Below are positions 42,784 through 52,904 of a stretch of DNA of 64,000 nucleotides, piece after piece. How positions within the stretch are numbered: position 1 is the first letter of the stretch; every line of letters starts with the position of its first letter. Source of the DNA: an uncultured Pelagimonas sp. (GTDB taxonomy: Bacteria > Pseudomonadota > Alphaproteobacteria > Rhodobacterales > Rhodobacteraceae). The DNA lies in assembly GCF_947498515.1 (NCBI RefSeq), contig NZ_CANMKO010000001.1:1-64000 (forward strand). The letters are read 5' to 3'. Position numbers and translations under genes: made by a program. A model generated the notes under the pieces. It worked only from the letters and a program-made list of their open reading frames with translations. It did not search any database and was not told the DNA's origin.

Positions 42784-43493
42784 GCGAATGGGCACCCAAG
42801 CGGTTTTGGACAGCCGCCGAAACCATCGAGATTGAAAACGGGTTTTCCGTGACCTTGGATGGCCGCAATGTCAGAACGCCGGCCAAGACGCCATTGATTG
42901 TGCCGACGCGCGCTTTGGCGGACGCGATTGCACAGGAGTGGCAGGCGCAAGACGACAAAATCGACCCGGCGACCATGCCCTTTACCCGCATGTCAAATTC
43001 GGCCTTGGACAAGGTCGCAACCCAGTTCGGCGAAGTGGCGGATATGTTGGCCGCTTATGGCGATGCTGATCTTTTGTGCTATCGCGCCGAAAGCCCGGCG
43101 GAATTGGCGACACGCCAAGCCGAAAAATGGGATCCGGTTCTGGATTGGGCGGCGGAAACCTTGGACGCCCGGCTAGAGCCGCGCACAGGCATCATGCACG
43201 CCCCCCAAGACGGCGAAGTTCTGGCCGGGCTGACGGCCAAGGTGCATCAATTCACCCCGTTCCAATTGGCCGCGTTTCACGACCTTGTGTCGATGACCGG
43301 TTCTTTGATCCTTGGATTCGCAGCAACTTATCGTCTACACGACGCGGAAACCTTGTGGGATTTGTCACGTCTTGATGAGGCCTGGCAGGAGGAGCAATGG
43401 GGCGAGGACGAAGAGGCGACCGAATTGGCGAACCGTAAGAAAAGCGAGTTGGTGTTTGCGGAATTGTTCTATCGGCTGGCAAGCGCGACATAA
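42780..43493 (+). CDS. ATP12-family F1-ATPase assembly chaperone
   Basis: A 237-residue ATP12 family protein, which in mitochondria and alphaproteobacteria assists assembly of the F1 alpha subunit. Family features are KRFWTAAETIEIENGFSVTLDGRNVRTPAKTPL at the start, WQAQDDKIDPATMPFTRMSNSALD, and the helical end with LHDAETLWDLSRLDEAWQEEQWG. It overlaps the HAD gene by four bases and ends the operon. A distant GACCTGT/ACAGGTC inverted repeat follows. Confidence 0.92.
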   Translation: MSEWAPKRFWTAAETIEIENGFSVTLDGRNVRTPAKTPLIVPTRALADAIAQEWQAQDDKIDPATMPFTRMSNSALDKVATQFGEVADMLAAYGDADLLCYRAESPAELATRQAEKWDPVLDWAAETLDARLEPRTGIMHAPQDGEVLAGLTAKVHQFTPFQLAAFHDLVSMTGSLILGFAATYRLHDAETLWDLSRLDEAWQEEQWGEDEEATELANRKKSELVFAELFYRLASAT

Positions 43494-43687
43494 GAGAACA
43501 AAGACCTGTGAACCATAGGTATAGAAGCCCTTAAAACAGGTCATTCGGCGGTATCTTGCCTTGACGTTGAAGCGCTAAATCGCCCAAACTCATAGTCGCA
43601 GGGAAGGGACGCCCGAATATTGGTAGCTAAGGCCCGCGTACAAGGGCTTCTCGTTGTTTCGAGGCATAAACCTGAGAAGAGGGAAAT

Positions 43688-44695
43688 ATGCGGAATTTTA
43701 TACTCCTTAGCGCGCTTTTGGGTGCCGCGGGAGCCGCAGAGGCAGGCACATTGGATGACGTCAAAGCGCATGGCGTGCTCAGATGCGGGGTAAATTCCGG
43801 TCTGGTCGGCTTTGCGTCGCAAGACGCCAACGAAGAATGGCATGGGTTTGACGTGGGGCTGTGCCGCGCGGTGGCCGCTGCTGTTTTGGGCGATCCGACG
43901 GCGGTACAATTTGTCCCGACCACCAATAAGTCCCGGTTCACAGCGCTCTTGTCTGGTGAAATCGACATGCTGGCGCGCAATACGACGTGGAGCATGTCGG
44001 CAGATGTCGACCTGAAACTGGAATTTGCAGGTATCAATTATTACGACGGTCAGGGGTTCATGGTCCCTAAGGCGTCGGGCATTTCCTCGGCCAAAGAGCT
44101 GAACGGAAAAGCCGTGTGCGTTCAAACGGATACGACCACAGGTCCGAACTTGTCGGAGTTCTTTGAGCGCAATAATATCGACTATGATGAGATTCCGATA
44201 GAATCGACCGCCGAGGCGCAGACCCTTTATTTGGAAGGCGCATGCGAGGTATATTCCACTGATGCATCCGGATTGGCGGCCATTCGCGCCACCTTTGAGG
44301 CCCCCGGTGACCACGTTCTGTTGCCCGAAATCATCTCCAAAGAGCCGCTTGGCCCTGCGGTCCGTCACGATGATAACGAATGGGCGGATGTGGTGCGTTG
44401 GACGCTCAATTCGCTTATCGCGGCCGAAGAGCTGGGCGTGACATCGGCCAATGTGGATGAGCTTTTGGAAGGCACAAACAACCCGGAAATCAATCGGCTG
44501 CTTGGCACCGAAGGGTTGTTGGGTGAAATGCTTGGGCTGCCATCGGACTGGGCGGTCAACGCCATTCGCGCCGGCGGAAACTATGGCGAGTTGTTTGAAA
44601 AGAACATCGGTGAGAACACGCCCATTGGCCTGTCGCGCGGGTTAAACGCGCAATGGACAGATGGTGGATTGCTCTATAGCCCGCCTTTCCGTTAA
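43688..44695 (+). CDS. Amino-acid ABC transporter periplasmic binding protein (BztA/AapJ-like)
   Basis: A 335-residue solute-binding protein with signal peptide (MRNFILLSALLGAAGAAEA). GVLRCGVNSGLVGFASQDANEEWHGFDVGLCRAVAAAVLGD and ARNTTWSMSADVDLKLEFAGINYYDGQGFMV are characteristic of the general (Glu/Asp/Gln/Asn) binding proteins of rhizobia and Rhodobacter. No permease or ATPase genes adjoin, so it is an orphan, perhaps sharing a remote transporter. GAGGGAAA precedes the ATG. Its stop codon overlaps the sixA stop on the other strand. Confidence 0.9.
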   Translation: MRNFILLSALLGAAGAAEAGTLDDVKAHGVLRCGVNSGLVGFASQDANEEWHGFDVGLCRAVAAAVLGDPTAVQFVPTTNKSRFTALLSGEIDMLARNTTWSMSADVDLKLEFAGINYYDGQGFMVPKASGISSAKELNGKAVCVQTDTTTGPNLSEFFERNNIDYDEIPIESTAEAQTLYLEGACEVYSTDASGLAAIRATFEAPGDHVLLPEIISKEPLGPAVRHDDNEWADVVRWTLNSLIAAEELGVTSANVDELLEGTNNPEINRLLGTEGLLGEMLGLPSDWAVNAIRAGGNYGELFEKNIGENTPIGLSRGLNAQWTDGGLLYSPPFR

Positions 44696-45186
44696 CGCGC
44701 GTCTTCTAATTCTCGTGGAATAACAAAGCTATGAGCCCGGCCTGTGCCGGGTTCTGCTTTGTCCCAGCTCTCACACTCAAAATCGACCACTAGGGTCGCC
44801 CCGGTCGGATAGTCGGCAAACCGGGGATGCGGGTGATGGTGCGAGACCATGCCCTGAGCCAACATGGCGATCCCCGGATTATGGGCGAGGATCAACACCG
44901 TGTCACCGGTGGCAGAGCTTAGAACATCCAAGATCACCGACGGATCGGCCAAGTATAGGGACGGTTCAAAGCGGGTCTTGGCATCAAGGTTGAGCCCGTC
45001 CAGAGTTTGGCGCGTCCGCGTGGCGCTTGAACACAACACCTCATCAGGCTCAATCTTTTGATCGCGCAACCAATTTCCCAAGGTAACAGCCGAGGCTTTG
45101 CCGCGTGGGTTGAGTGGACGGGTGTGATCTTCTTCGCCGAGCGACCAATCGGATTTGGCGTGGCGCATCAAAATAAGACGTTTCAT
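44692..45186 (-). CDS. SixA-like histidine phosphatase
   Basis: A 164-residue phosphoglycerate-mutase-fold protein with the RHG-type motif as LMRHAKSDWS (catalytic His) near residue 9 and the second His in LILAHNPGIAML. SixA dephosphorylates phosphohistidines in phosphorelays or the PTS(Ntr). It follows the ferredoxin-type gene by four bases on the same strand, ending the operon that began at yidC. Confidence 0.88.
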   Translation of the reverse strand: MKRLILMRHAKSDWSLGEEDHTRPLNPRGKASAVTLGNWLRDQKIEPDEVLCSSATRTRQTLDGLNLDAKTRFEPSLYLADPSVILDVLSSATGDTVLILAHNPGIAMLAQGMVSHHHPHPRFADYPTGATLVVDFECESWDKAEPGTGRAHSFVIPRELEDAR

Positions 45187-45190
45187 AGCG

Positions 45191-45847
45191 TCAGTTTTTC
45201 AGAAATGCGGCCATGTGGAAAGCGGACTGTGCAGGCAAACGGCGGAAATTTGTCGCAACCGGGCAGGCGCGCCGCACCAAACAGCCGTTTTCGCGGCATT
45301 CAACCCCGTCAGAGCTGCGCATATGGGCCTTGCACCGCGCAACATCATAGGGGTGATCTTTGGCGATCGCGGAAACCGGGCAGGCACCCTCGCATGGAGC
45401 GTCGCAGGTTTTGCAAGGGATCACCGAAGGGGCGGGCAAAGACACGTGAAAGGGCAGGGCAATGGCGCAGCGATAGCTGACAAAAAGTCCGGCGTCTTTG
45501 TGAACCAAAAGCCCAACAGGTGAGGACCATGCCGCCCCCGACGCTGTTGCCCAGCCTAGAAACGGCGGGTAGGGTGGGCCATCGGATGGAAAAAGCGCCT
45601 GTCCCTGCCAGCGTTCGGCGAGCGGCATGGTGATGCGCTTTGACCAGCGATCCATGGGATCGGGTTCGCCATCTAGATACTCTGGTGATTGTGTGAAAAT
45701 GCCCCAAAAGTCCGGTTCGTCAGGCCCGAGCAAGGCAAGAGTTTGGGTCGCCGGGTCAAGCGTGGCATCCGGTTTGGGGTGCAGCACGCCACGTAGCGCG
45801 AGGCCAAGACCCCGCGCCGCATGGTCAATGCCCGCCGCGTCTATCAT
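45191..45847 (-). CDS. Ferredoxin-like 4Fe-4S protein
   Basis: A 218-residue protein with a C-terminal Cys-rich region: [13 protein letters not shown] and, further on, [25 protein letters not shown], enough for one or two Fe-S clusters. The N-terminal 120 residues have a fold of unknown type with several Trp/Pro loops. The Cys layout recalls the C-terminal part of QueG-like proteins. The ATG at 45847 overlaps the argB stop. Its electron partner is unknown. Confidence 0.8.
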   Translation of the reverse strand: MIDAAGIDHAARGLGLALRGVLHPKPDATLDPATQTLALLGPDEPDFWGIFTQSPEYLDGEPDPMDRWSKRITMPLAERWQGQALFPSDGPPYPPFLGWATASGAAWSSPVGLLVHKDAGLFVSYRCAIALPFHVSLPAPSVIPCKTCDAPCEGACPVSAIAKDHPYDVARCKAHMRSSDGVECRENGCLVRRACPVATNFRRLPAQSAFHMAAFLKN

Positions 45848-46731
45848 TCCGGCAAGGGGGGGAGGTCCGCGGGGCGGATCATCGAGCCCGACCCATGTTC
45901 GGTAAAGAGCTCAAGCAAACAGGCGTTTTCGGCGCGACCGTCAATAATGACGACGCCGCGCACACCCTGATCGATGGCTTTCAGGGCGGTCTCGGTCTTG
46001 GGGATCATGCCACCGGCAATGGTGCCATCACCGGTCATGCGGCGCACATCGTCGGGGGTCATTTCGGTCACCACCTCACCAGAGCCATCTTTGACACCTT
46101 CGACATCGGTCAAAAGCAGCAAACGATCGGCCTTGAGCGCCCCGGCAATCGCGCCAGCGGCGGTGTCACCGTTGACGTTATAGGTGTCTTGGCCATTGGC
46201 CCCGGTGCCAACGGGGGCAACAACCGGGATGATTCCAGCGGCGAACAGGTCATGAAGGACCTGTGCGTTCATCTCGACCGGGCGACCGACAAAACCCAAT
46301 TCCGGATCATCGGGTTCGCACACCATCAGGTTGTCGTCCTTACCCGAGAGACCAACGGCGCGTCCGCCTTCGCCCATAATAGCCTGAACAATGCGTTTGT
46401 TGACCTGACCGGTCAGAACCATTTCCACCACTTCGACGGTGGCCGCATCGGTCACCCGTTTGCCCCGAACAAAGTGCGATTCGATGTTCAGACGACCAAG
46501 CAGGTCATTGATCATCGGCCCACCGCCATGAACAACAACGGGGTTCACCCCAACTTGACGCATCAAAACGATGTCACGGGCAAATTGCGCCATCGCGGCA
46601 TCATCGCCCATCGCGTTCCCGCCGAATTTCACCACCACAATCGCACCGGTGTAGCGCTGCAAATAGGGCAAAGCTTCGGAAAGGGTGCGGGCGGTTTCAA
46701 TCCAGTTGCTGGTCATGTTCTGCTTTCTCAT
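45844..46731 (-). CDS. argB: N-acetylglutamate kinase
   Basis: ArgB (295 aa) phosphorylates N-acetylglutamate, the second step of arginine synthesis. [26 protein letters not shown], the GKDDNLM loop, and the end [43 protein letters not shown] are family hallmarks. Start 46731 ([10 protein letters not shown]) is chosen over the in-frame 46749 and 46716; none has a strong binding site. Arginine feedback control is typical of the long-form enzyme, not tested here. Confidence 0.95.
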   Translation of the reverse strand: MRKQNMTSNWIETARTLSEALPYLQRYTGAIVVVKFGGNAMGDDAAMAQFARDIVLMRQVGVNPVVVHGGGPMINDLLGRLNIESHFVRGKRVTDAATVEVVEMVLTGQVNKRIVQAIMGEGGRAVGLSGKDDNLMVCEPDDPELGFVGRPVEMNAQVLHDLFAAGIIPVVAPVGTGANGQDTYNVNGDTAAGAIAGALKADRLLLLTDVEGVKDGSGEVVTEMTPDDVRRMTGDGTIAGGMIPKTETALKAIDQGVRGVVIIDGRAENACLLELFTEHGSGSMIRPADLPPLPE

Positions 46732-46788
46732 CGTCGGTCCCCAAAGCATTAGGCTGGCACTGGTTTTGCCGTGTCTTGGCCCGAAATG

Positions 46789-47445
46789 CTAGGCCAGTCC
46801 GGCAATGATCGCGCGCAGCGTGGCGATACCGTCGCCTTTTTCACTGCTGGTGAGGACCATTTCAGGATAGGCAGCCGGATGTTTGGCCAATGCGCCACGC
46901 ACCTGTGCCAAAACCTTGTCGTGATCCTTGGCTTTCACCTTGTCCGATTTGGTCAAAACAACCTGAAAGGTCACGGCGGATTTGTCGAGCAGCGTCATGA
47001 TCTCTTCGTCGACGGCTTTGACGCCATGGCGAAAGTCGATCAGCACAAAGGCGCGGCGCAGGCTGGCGCGACCGGCAAGGTAGTTCTTCAGAAGGTTCTG
47101 CCATTTTGCCACCACATCGACCGGGGCGTTGGCAAAGCCATAGCCGGGCAGGTCGACGAGGTAATGATCGTTTGCCAAGGTGAAATAGTTGATTTCTTGC
47201 GTGCGGCCAGGGGTGTTGGAGGCACGCGCCAAGCCTTTGCGCCCGGTCAACGCATTGATCAAGCTAGATTTACCAACGTTGGAACGCCCGGCAAAGCACA
47301 CTTCGGCCCGGTCATCGGGTGGCAGTCCGTCCATCGCAACCACGCCTTTGAGAAACTCGACTTCGCCGGCGAACAAAACGCGGGCCGCTTCGATGACGTC
47401 GGCCTCTGGCTCATCGACCAATGGGAAAGGAAGTTGTTGTGTCAC
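46789..47445 (-). CDS. engB: Ribosome-biogenesis GTPase EngB/YihA
   Basis: EngB (218 aa) is a GTPase needed for 50S assembly. G1 GRSNVGKSSL, G3 DLPGYG and G4 TKSD are seen, with NTPGRTQEINYF as the switch region. It overlaps the MOSC gene by four bases and precedes argB by 57 bases. Confidence 0.96.
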   Translation of the reverse strand: MTQQLPFPLVDEPEADVIEAARVLFAGEVEFLKGVVAMDGLPPDDRAEVCFAGRSNVGKSSLINALTGRKGLARASNTPGRTQEINYFTLANDHYLVDLPGYGFANAPVDVVAKWQNLLKNYLAGRASLRRAFVLIDFRHGVKAVDEEIMTLLDKSAVTFQVVLTKSDKVKAKDHDKVLAQVRGALAKHPAAYPEMVLTSSEKGDGIATLRAIIAGLA

Positions 47446-48185
47446 AGTCTTTGTACCTTATCGCCCTGTTGGATGCGGCCGGGGTGAACAACCTTGGTTT
47501 GAACGGTGAAGTCGCGATGGCCCCAGCTATCCAAAGCCCCAAGAATGTTGTCATCCCGGCGTCCAGTGTCAGGATTGTTATGGGTGGCAAGACAGCGTTC
47601 GGTCCGCTCTACCACCTCTAGAATTGCGTCGCCGATTTGGACCTGATGGCCCACCCAATCGAACTCTTCCCAAGGAGCCATGCCATCAACCCAGAGGTTG
47701 CAGCGCCAACGATGGATCGAAAGCGGGTGCCCAACGCGTTGTTCGACCGCCCGATGAGAGGACATATTGCCCAGTGTGATTGACTGAAAAGGACAGTCGG
47801 TAAAACCAAACCCTTGCCCGCGGATGACACGCGACGACTGGGCCCGGTTTTCGGGAATGAAATCGCCCGCCCAAGCGATGAGCTTGTCGCCTTCGGTATC
47901 AGGGTTGAAGGTCAGATCATCGCGATACGGATGGGACAGGGTGACGGTCTGTGTAGCCTCATCAAGCTTGGCTGAAATCGCGCTGAGGCCCGGGGCCTTG
48001 GCACCGCGCGAGAACTGCCCGCAGGGCACCCATTCGCTCCCGTCTGCTTGGGTCGCGTCATGGGCCACGGCCCAGGCACGATCCCACGGCAGCGCCTTGT
48101 CAATGGACAGGTCCGTAAACGAAAGCGGTTCCCGACCATGGCTTTTGATCGGGAACCGCCAGATTTCAGCAAGGGTTAGCGTCAT
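47442..48185 (-). CDS. MOSC-domain protein
   Basis: A 247-residue protein with an N-terminal beta-barrel (MTLTLAEIWRFPIKSHGREPLSF) and a MOSC domain (RWRCNLWVDGMAPWEEFDWVGHQVQIGDAILEVVERTERCLATHNNPDTGRRD). The Cys in ERCLATH is in the position that carries sulfur in this family. It may take part in molybdenum or other sulfur-carrier chemistry. It overlaps yidC and engB by four bases each, so it is in the yidC operon. Confidence 0.9.
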   Translation of the reverse strand: MTLTLAEIWRFPIKSHGREPLSFTDLSIDKALPWDRAWAVAHDATQADGSEWVPCGQFSRGAKAPGLSAISAKLDEATQTVTLSHPYRDDLTFNPDTEGDKLIAWAGDFIPENRAQSSRVIRGQGFGFTDCPFQSITLGNMSSHRAVEQRVGHPLSIHRWRCNLWVDGMAPWEEFDWVGHQVQIGDAILEVVERTERCLATHNNPDTGRRDDNILGALDSWGHRDFTVQTKVVHPGRIQQGDKVQRL

Positions 48186-50017
48186 TTTTCCTCGGGCTTG
48201 GTGGCCTTTTTGAAGCTGCCCTTGATGTTGCCCAGAATGTCAGGCTTGAAGCCTTGGCTGCGCATGATCAGGTACTGCTGCGTGAATGTGATCGTGTTGT
48301 TCGCGATCCAGTACACCACAAGCCCGCTTGCAAAACTACCCAGCATGAACATGAAGACCCAAGGCATCCAGGCGAAAATCATGGCCTGAGTTGGATCGGT
48401 GGGTGCCGGGTTCAGTTTCTGCTGCAGCCACATGGAGATACCCAAGAGGAGCGGCAAGATACCAATAAAGATCAGTGCCATGATCGAACCTGGCTCTGGG
48501 GACGCCCAAGGTAGCAACCCAAACAGGTTGTAAAGCGAGGTTGGGTCCGGGGCGGATAGGTCTTGGAACGGGCCAAAGAATGCGGCGTGACGCAGTTCGA
48601 GCGTTACAAAGATAACTTTGTAGAGCGAGAAGAAGATCGGGATCTGCATCAGGATTGGCAAACAACCGGCGGCCGGGTTCACCTTTTCCTTTTTGTAAAG
48701 CGCCATCATTTCTTTCTGGAGCTTTTCACGATCGTCACCAGTGCGCTCTTTGATCTTCTCCATCTCAGGCTGAAGCTCTTTCATCTTGGCCATGGAGACA
48801 TACGATTTATAGGCCAGCGGGAAGAGCAGGGCCTTGATGCCCAAGGTCAAGCCGATGATCGCCCAACCCATATTGCCGATGGCAGCGTTGAGCCAGTGGA
48901 GCACCGCAAAGATCGGTTTGGTCAGGAAGAAGAACCATCCCCAATCGATCGAATCCAGGAAGCCCTGAACACCGCCTTTTTCATAGGCGCGAATGGTGTC
49001 CCATTCTTTGGCACCGGCAAACAGTTGAGTGTTCGCATTTTTCGATTCGCCGGGGGCCAATTGAATGGTCGGCAGCACGGTTTCGGTTTGGTAAATGTCA
49101 CGGCTTTCGTCGTATTTCGCGACTTGTTTGTAAGCCGAACCTGGCTCCGGGATGAGCGTGGCCATCCAGTAGTGATCAGTGAACCCGATCCAGCCGTTTT
49201 CAGCGACCTGTGTCACCTCGGCGCGGGCACCTTCGCTTGGGACGATGTTGAAATCGGGCATATCGCCGTAGTCGATTTCAGACAGGGTGCCGTCGGCCAT
49301 GGCCACTACACCTTCGTGGAGGACGAAGAAGTTTTTGAGATCAGCAGGCTCACCTTTGCGTGCCAAAATACCGTAGGGGGCCAGAGAGACAGCGACCCCG
49401 CCGGTGTTTTCGACCGATTGTGTGATCGAGAACATGTAATTGGCGTCGATGGCAATATTGCGCCGGAATGTCAGACCAGCAGGGCTATCCCAACGCAGGA
49501 TGACTGGTGAAGATGAGGTCAGCGTGTCACCGGTTTCTACGGACCAAAGTGTGTTGGCTCCTGGAACGTCATCCAAGGTGAGACCGGCGCCCGGGGCCCA
49601 GCCGTACAAGGCGTAGTAGGAATTGTCGCTGCCGACGGAGTCTTTGCTTCCCGCAGGATTGAGCATCTGGACAATTTCAGAGTCGTCATCAAGTGTGACG
49701 CGATAATCTTTTAGGCGTAGGTCATCGATGCGACCGCCGACCAAAGAGATCGAGCCTTCGAGGCGATCTGTGTTCAGAGTGACGCGTGGGGCTTCGACGG
49801 TTTCGGTGCTTTCAGCAGCCTGCGCTGGTGCGCTGCCGGGGGCTGCGGTTGGTGCCGCGGCCACATCACTCACTGCAGGAGCTTCGCCTTCAATGGCAAC
49901 TGGTGCGTTGGGGTCAACTGGTGGTTCTTCTGGAGGGGGAAAGAGAAGGAACCAGACCAGGATCACAACAAAGCTTAGTGCGGTTGCAAGAAACAGGTTC
50001 TTGTTTTGCTCGTCCAT
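48182..50017 (-). CDS. yidC: Membrane protein insertase YidC
   Basis: YidC (611 aa) inserts and folds inner-membrane proteins with or without Sec. It has an N-terminal helix (NLFLATALSFVVILVWFLLFPPPEE), an Ala/Pro/Glu-rich linker, a large periplasmic domain, and the conserved C-terminal core with five helices (GNMGWAIIGLTLGIKALLFPL, QKEMMALYKKEKVNPAAGCLPILMQIPIFFSLYKVIF). The core Arg is replaced by Lys at KALLFP, an interesting point because the family usually has Arg in the hydrophilic groove. It starts the yidC-MOSC-engB-argB line. Upstream, a GGDEF-EAL gene and ttcA lie between it and yidD. Confidence 0.95.
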   Translation of the reverse strand: MDEQNKNLFLATALSFVVILVWFLLFPPPEEPPVDPNAPVAIEGEAPAVSDVAAAPTAAPGSAPAQAAESTETVEAPRVTLNTDRLEGSISLVGGRIDDLRLKDYRVTLDDDSEIVQMLNPAGSKDSVGSDNSYYALYGWAPGAGLTLDDVPGANTLWSVETGDTLTSSSPVILRWDSPAGLTFRRNIAIDANYMFSITQSVENTGGVAVSLAPYGILARKGEPADLKNFFVLHEGVVAMADGTLSEIDYGDMPDFNIVPSEGARAEVTQVAENGWIGFTDHYWMATLIPEPGSAYKQVAKYDESRDIYQTETVLPTIQLAPGESKNANTQLFAGAKEWDTIRAYEKGGVQGFLDSIDWGWFFFLTKPIFAVLHWLNAAIGNMGWAIIGLTLGIKALLFPLAYKSYVSMAKMKELQPEMEKIKERTGDDREKLQKEMMALYKKEKVNPAAGCLPILMQIPIFFSLYKVIFVTLELRHAAFFGPFQDLSAPDPTSLYNLFGLLPWASPEPGSIMALIFIGILPLLLGISMWLQQKLNPAPTDPTQAMIFAWMPWVFMFMLGSFASGLVVYWIANNTITFTQQYLIMRSQGFKPDILGNIKGSFKKATKPEEK

Positions 50018-50155
50018 AGGGGGCGCTGCCTTATCCGTTCTACGTCACCGGAGCGTTCAACCGCCCCAAGGCCCAAAGGTCAAGGGGATTCGGGGAGAAA
50101 GGCTGGTTACTGAGCAAAGCCTAGCTGATTCTGGGAAGGTAACGGTGGCATCGCG

Positions 50156-51703
50156 CTATTTTGCCCCACGTCCCAAGCGTTGTGCACCTTCGATACGGTT
50201 TGCGTGTTCTTTGGCCCAATCAACCATTTGATCGACTGGCATAGGTCGGGCTATGCCAAAGCCCTGCACATGGTCACATCCGAGTTGAGACAGAAGCGCA
50301 TGTTCACCGACGCTTTCGACGCCTTCGGCCAATGTTTCCAGACCAAGGCGGTCAGCCATCCCCAACACTGCGGCAAGCATGCGGTGTTGATCCTCATCTC
50401 GATCAACGCGGGTAACAAAGCTGCGGTCGATTTTGAGGCGGTGAACTTTGAATTTGCGAAGGGCAGTAATGGAAGCGTGGCCGGTTCCAAAATCATCGAG
50501 GTCGATATGGCACCCAAGTTCGCCCAGTTCGACAATGTTTCTCGCGACACTCCCCTCTGGTGAACCGGCGATCACTGTTTCCAACACTTCAATTCCAAGG
50601 CGCGGTGGCGTTAGGCCAAAGCGGTCCAGTTCCCATTGGATTTTCTGGACGAGGTTTGGTTCTCGCAACTCTGAATCTGAAAAGTTGACGCTGACACGGG
50701 GAATATCCAAACCGGCTTGATCCCAGCTGCGAAGGGCCGTGAGGCTATGCTGCAAGATGACTTCGCCCAGCCGCTCCATGCGACCCGCGTCTTCGAGAAC
50801 ACGTAGAAATTGCGCCGGCGGTACAATGCCGCGTTCCGGATGAATCCAACGTGCCAAGGCTTCGACACCACTAATACTGCCTGTTGATGTGCAGATTTGC
50901 GGCTGAAACCATGGTTGAATTTGCCCGTTTGCCAAAGCGCGGTCGACTTCGGTTCGAAGGTTTTGCTGTTCTTTGTGCGCGGCGCGCATGTTTTCGGACC
51001 ATGCGCGAATGGCAGAAGGGCCGTTTTTAATGGCTTCATTCAGTGCCACCACAGCAGATTCGAGCATTTGTGCTCCGGTTGCGTCATCAGGTAACCGAGG
51101 GCTGCCGCAAAAGCCGATTGAGGCAGACAAATAACGCATGGAGTTTTCTAGCGATGCAGGTTCCTCGACTGAGGTTTGGAGCCGGGTCGAAAGCTGTAGA
51201 AGAGCTTCGAGGTCCAGGCGAATAGACGGCGCTAGGAGAATCAAAAACCGACTGTCGCTCATCCTTACCGCGCGATCATCACGACGAAGCGTGTTGCGCA
51301 GTCGGCTGAGTGTCAAATCGCGCATGGCTTCTGCAGCGGCGTCGCCGCCGCGTTGTGCAATTTCTTCTAACCCGTCAACTTCGACAAGAATGCAGGCGGA
51401 TGCCATACTGACCGCTCGAGACTGAGATAAAGATGCATCAGCCATTTTGTTTGCGGTCAGATTGTTCACCACATCGGAATAACCCGAAGGCTCGCTTTGC
51501 CCATTATTGGGGATCGCAAAGTTTCCGGTCAAAAGGATCACCGCAGGCAAGCCAAGCGCAACCGCGATCAGGAAGGTTTCACCACCCAACCAGAACGCGG
51601 CCAAAGCCAGCGCTGGTAAAAAGGCCAAGGCCTGTGGTCCGTTCAATCCGCGGTGCAAAAACAAACGTATTTTGCCAATTTGGGCGTTGATGGCCGCCTT
51701 CAT
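50156..51703 (-). CDS. GGDEF-EAL protein with degenerate GGDEF and intact EAL
   Basis: A 515-residue protein anchored by a hydrophobic hairpin (about residues 25-60). The GGDEF-type region (residues 100-240) reads RMSDSRFLILL where the GGDEF core should be, so it is not expected to make cyclic-di-GMP. The EAL domain has GVEALARW, NFSDSELREP, the second Glu in EVLETV, LDDFGTGHAS and LKIDRSF with AEGVES, all needed for phosphodiesterase activity. Likely a membrane-bound cyclic-di-GMP degrading enzyme. It lies between yidC and ttcA, on the same strand. Confidence 0.88.
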   Translation of the reverse strand: MKAAINAQIGKIRLFLHRGLNGPQALAFLPALALAAFWLGGETFLIAVALGLPAVILLTGNFAIPNNGQSEPSGYSDVVNNLTANKMADASLSQSRAVSMASACILVEVDGLEEIAQRGGDAAAEAMRDLTLSRLRNTLRRDDRAVRMSDSRFLILLAPSIRLDLEALLQLSTRLQTSVEEPASLENSMRYLSASIGFCGSPRLPDDATGAQMLESAVVALNEAIKNGPSAIRAWSENMRAAHKEQQNLRTEVDRALANGQIQPWFQPQICTSTGSISGVEALARWIHPERGIVPPAQFLRVLEDAGRMERLGEVILQHSLTALRSWDQAGLDIPRVSVNFSDSELREPNLVQKIQWELDRFGLTPPRLGIEVLETVIAGSPEGSVARNIVELGELGCHIDLDDFGTGHASITALRKFKVHRLKIDRSFVTRVDRDEDQHRMLAAVLGMADRLGLETLAEGVESVGEHALLSQLGCDHVQGFGIARPMPVDQMVDWAKEHANRIEGAQRLGRGAK

Positions 51704-51776
51704 TGCGTATCCTTTCCCGAGTCTTACACTGGGAAACTAGACGCAATCTGTAACTCGGCTCTTAACGCCGACCCAA

Positions 51777-52625
51777 CTAATCGATCGAATTCTCTTCTTC
51801 TTGATCCCGCATCAACCCTGCGAAATCAAAAAGCTTGGGGTCAAGCATGTGCGACGGGCGGATATTCATCAGCGCTTTGAACATGACATTGCGGCGGCCG
51901 GGGCTATTTTTTTCCCAGCCATCAAGGATTTGCTTGACCTGCTGGCGCTGCAATCCGTCCTGACTTCCGCAAAGATCGCAGGGGATAATCGGGTAATCCA
52001 TTGCCTTGGCGAATCGCTCGCAGTCGACTTCGGCCACGTGGGCCAGTGGTCGATATACAAAGATGTCGCCTTCTTCGTTCAGAAGCTTGGGCGGCATTGT
52101 TGCAAGACGCCCGCCATGAAAGAGATTCATAAAGAAAGTTTCAAGAATGTCGTCGCGATGGTGACCCAAGACGACAGCGGAACAGCCTTCTTCGCGCGCG
52201 ATTCGATACAGGTTGCCGCGACGCAACCGCGAGCAGAGAGCACAAAACGTACGACCCTGCGGGATTTTGTCCATCACAATTGAATAAGTGTCTTGGTATT
52301 CAATGTGATGCGGCACTTCCATCTTTTCAAGAAAGGCCGGCAAGACCGTCGCTGGAAAACCGGGTTGGCCCTGGTCCAGATTGCAAGCAACGAGTTCAAC
52401 TGGCAGCAATCCACGCCATTTCAACTCATGCAGAACGGCCAGCAAGGTATAGCTGTCCTTGCCACCCGACAGACAAACTAGCCATTTGGCCCCGTCCTCG
52501 ATCATGCCATATTGGTCAACCGCCTCGCGCACGTTCTGCACGATCCGCTTGCGCAGTTTTTTGAACTCGGTGGTTTTGGGCGCACCGTAGAAAAGCGGGT
52601 GAATATCATCGGCATTGTCAAACAT
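51777..52625 (-). CDS. ttcA: tRNA 2-thiocytidine(32) synthetase
   Basis: TtcA (282 aa) thiolates C32 in a group of tRNAs, using ATP and an Fe-S cluster. The PP-loop [10 protein letters not shown] (residues about 52-61), [10 protein letters not shown] and CDLCGSQ, which supply cluster ligands, are present. It has a short leader with an AGCGCT-GTTT-AGCGCT hairpin just upstream (52627-52642). It stands between the yidD and GGDEF-EAL genes. Confidence 0.93.
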   Translation of the reverse strand: MFDNADDIHPLFYGAPKTTEFKKLRKRIVQNVREAVDQYGMIEDGAKWLVCLSGGKDSYTLLAVLHELKWRGLLPVELVACNLDQGQPGFPATVLPAFLEKMEVPHHIEYQDTYSIVMDKIPQGRTFCALCSRLRRGNLYRIAREEGCSAVVLGHHRDDILETFFMNLFHGGRLATMPPKLLNEEGDIFVYRPLAHVAEVDCERFAKAMDYPIIPCDLCGSQDGLQRQQVKQILDGWEKNSPGRRNVMFKALMNIRPSHMLDPKLFDFAGLMRDQEEENSID

Positions 52626-52904
52626 GAGCGCTGTTTAGCGCTTTGGGCCGATTGCGCAAGTTTTCTTGGGCGTATTGGGTCAGATCACGTTCGGTCTAGA
52701 TCATACTTCTAGTGCTGACTAAGCGGTTCTGAGGGCTGGGTCTGATCCGATGGTTATGCACTCTGACGAAAATACCGAGCGTTCCGCCAATCCATTGTGA
52801 CGCAAAGAAAAAGCACACGTTGTGATATCCAACCAGCGGCGCGCGCGAGAAACGACCTCTTCTGTCAATCTGGGAAGAGTGTTTAGACCGTCAACAGACC
52901 CGAT
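52626..52904. other. Gap between ttcA and yidD, 279 bases
   Basis: Contains the ttcA leader: a perfect inverted repeat AGCGCT/AGCGCT with loop GTTT at 52627-52642, directly at the ttcA start codon, which could hide its ribosome binding region. The rest has no recognisable gene. Confidence 0.5.

Noticed and set aside
45895-46752. Plus-strand ORF of 285 codons opposite argB
   Set aside because: Full-length shadow of argB with low-complexity His-rich content.
48563-49510. Plus-strand ORF of 315 codons opposite yidC
   Set aside because: Antisense to a clearly coding frame, no domain.
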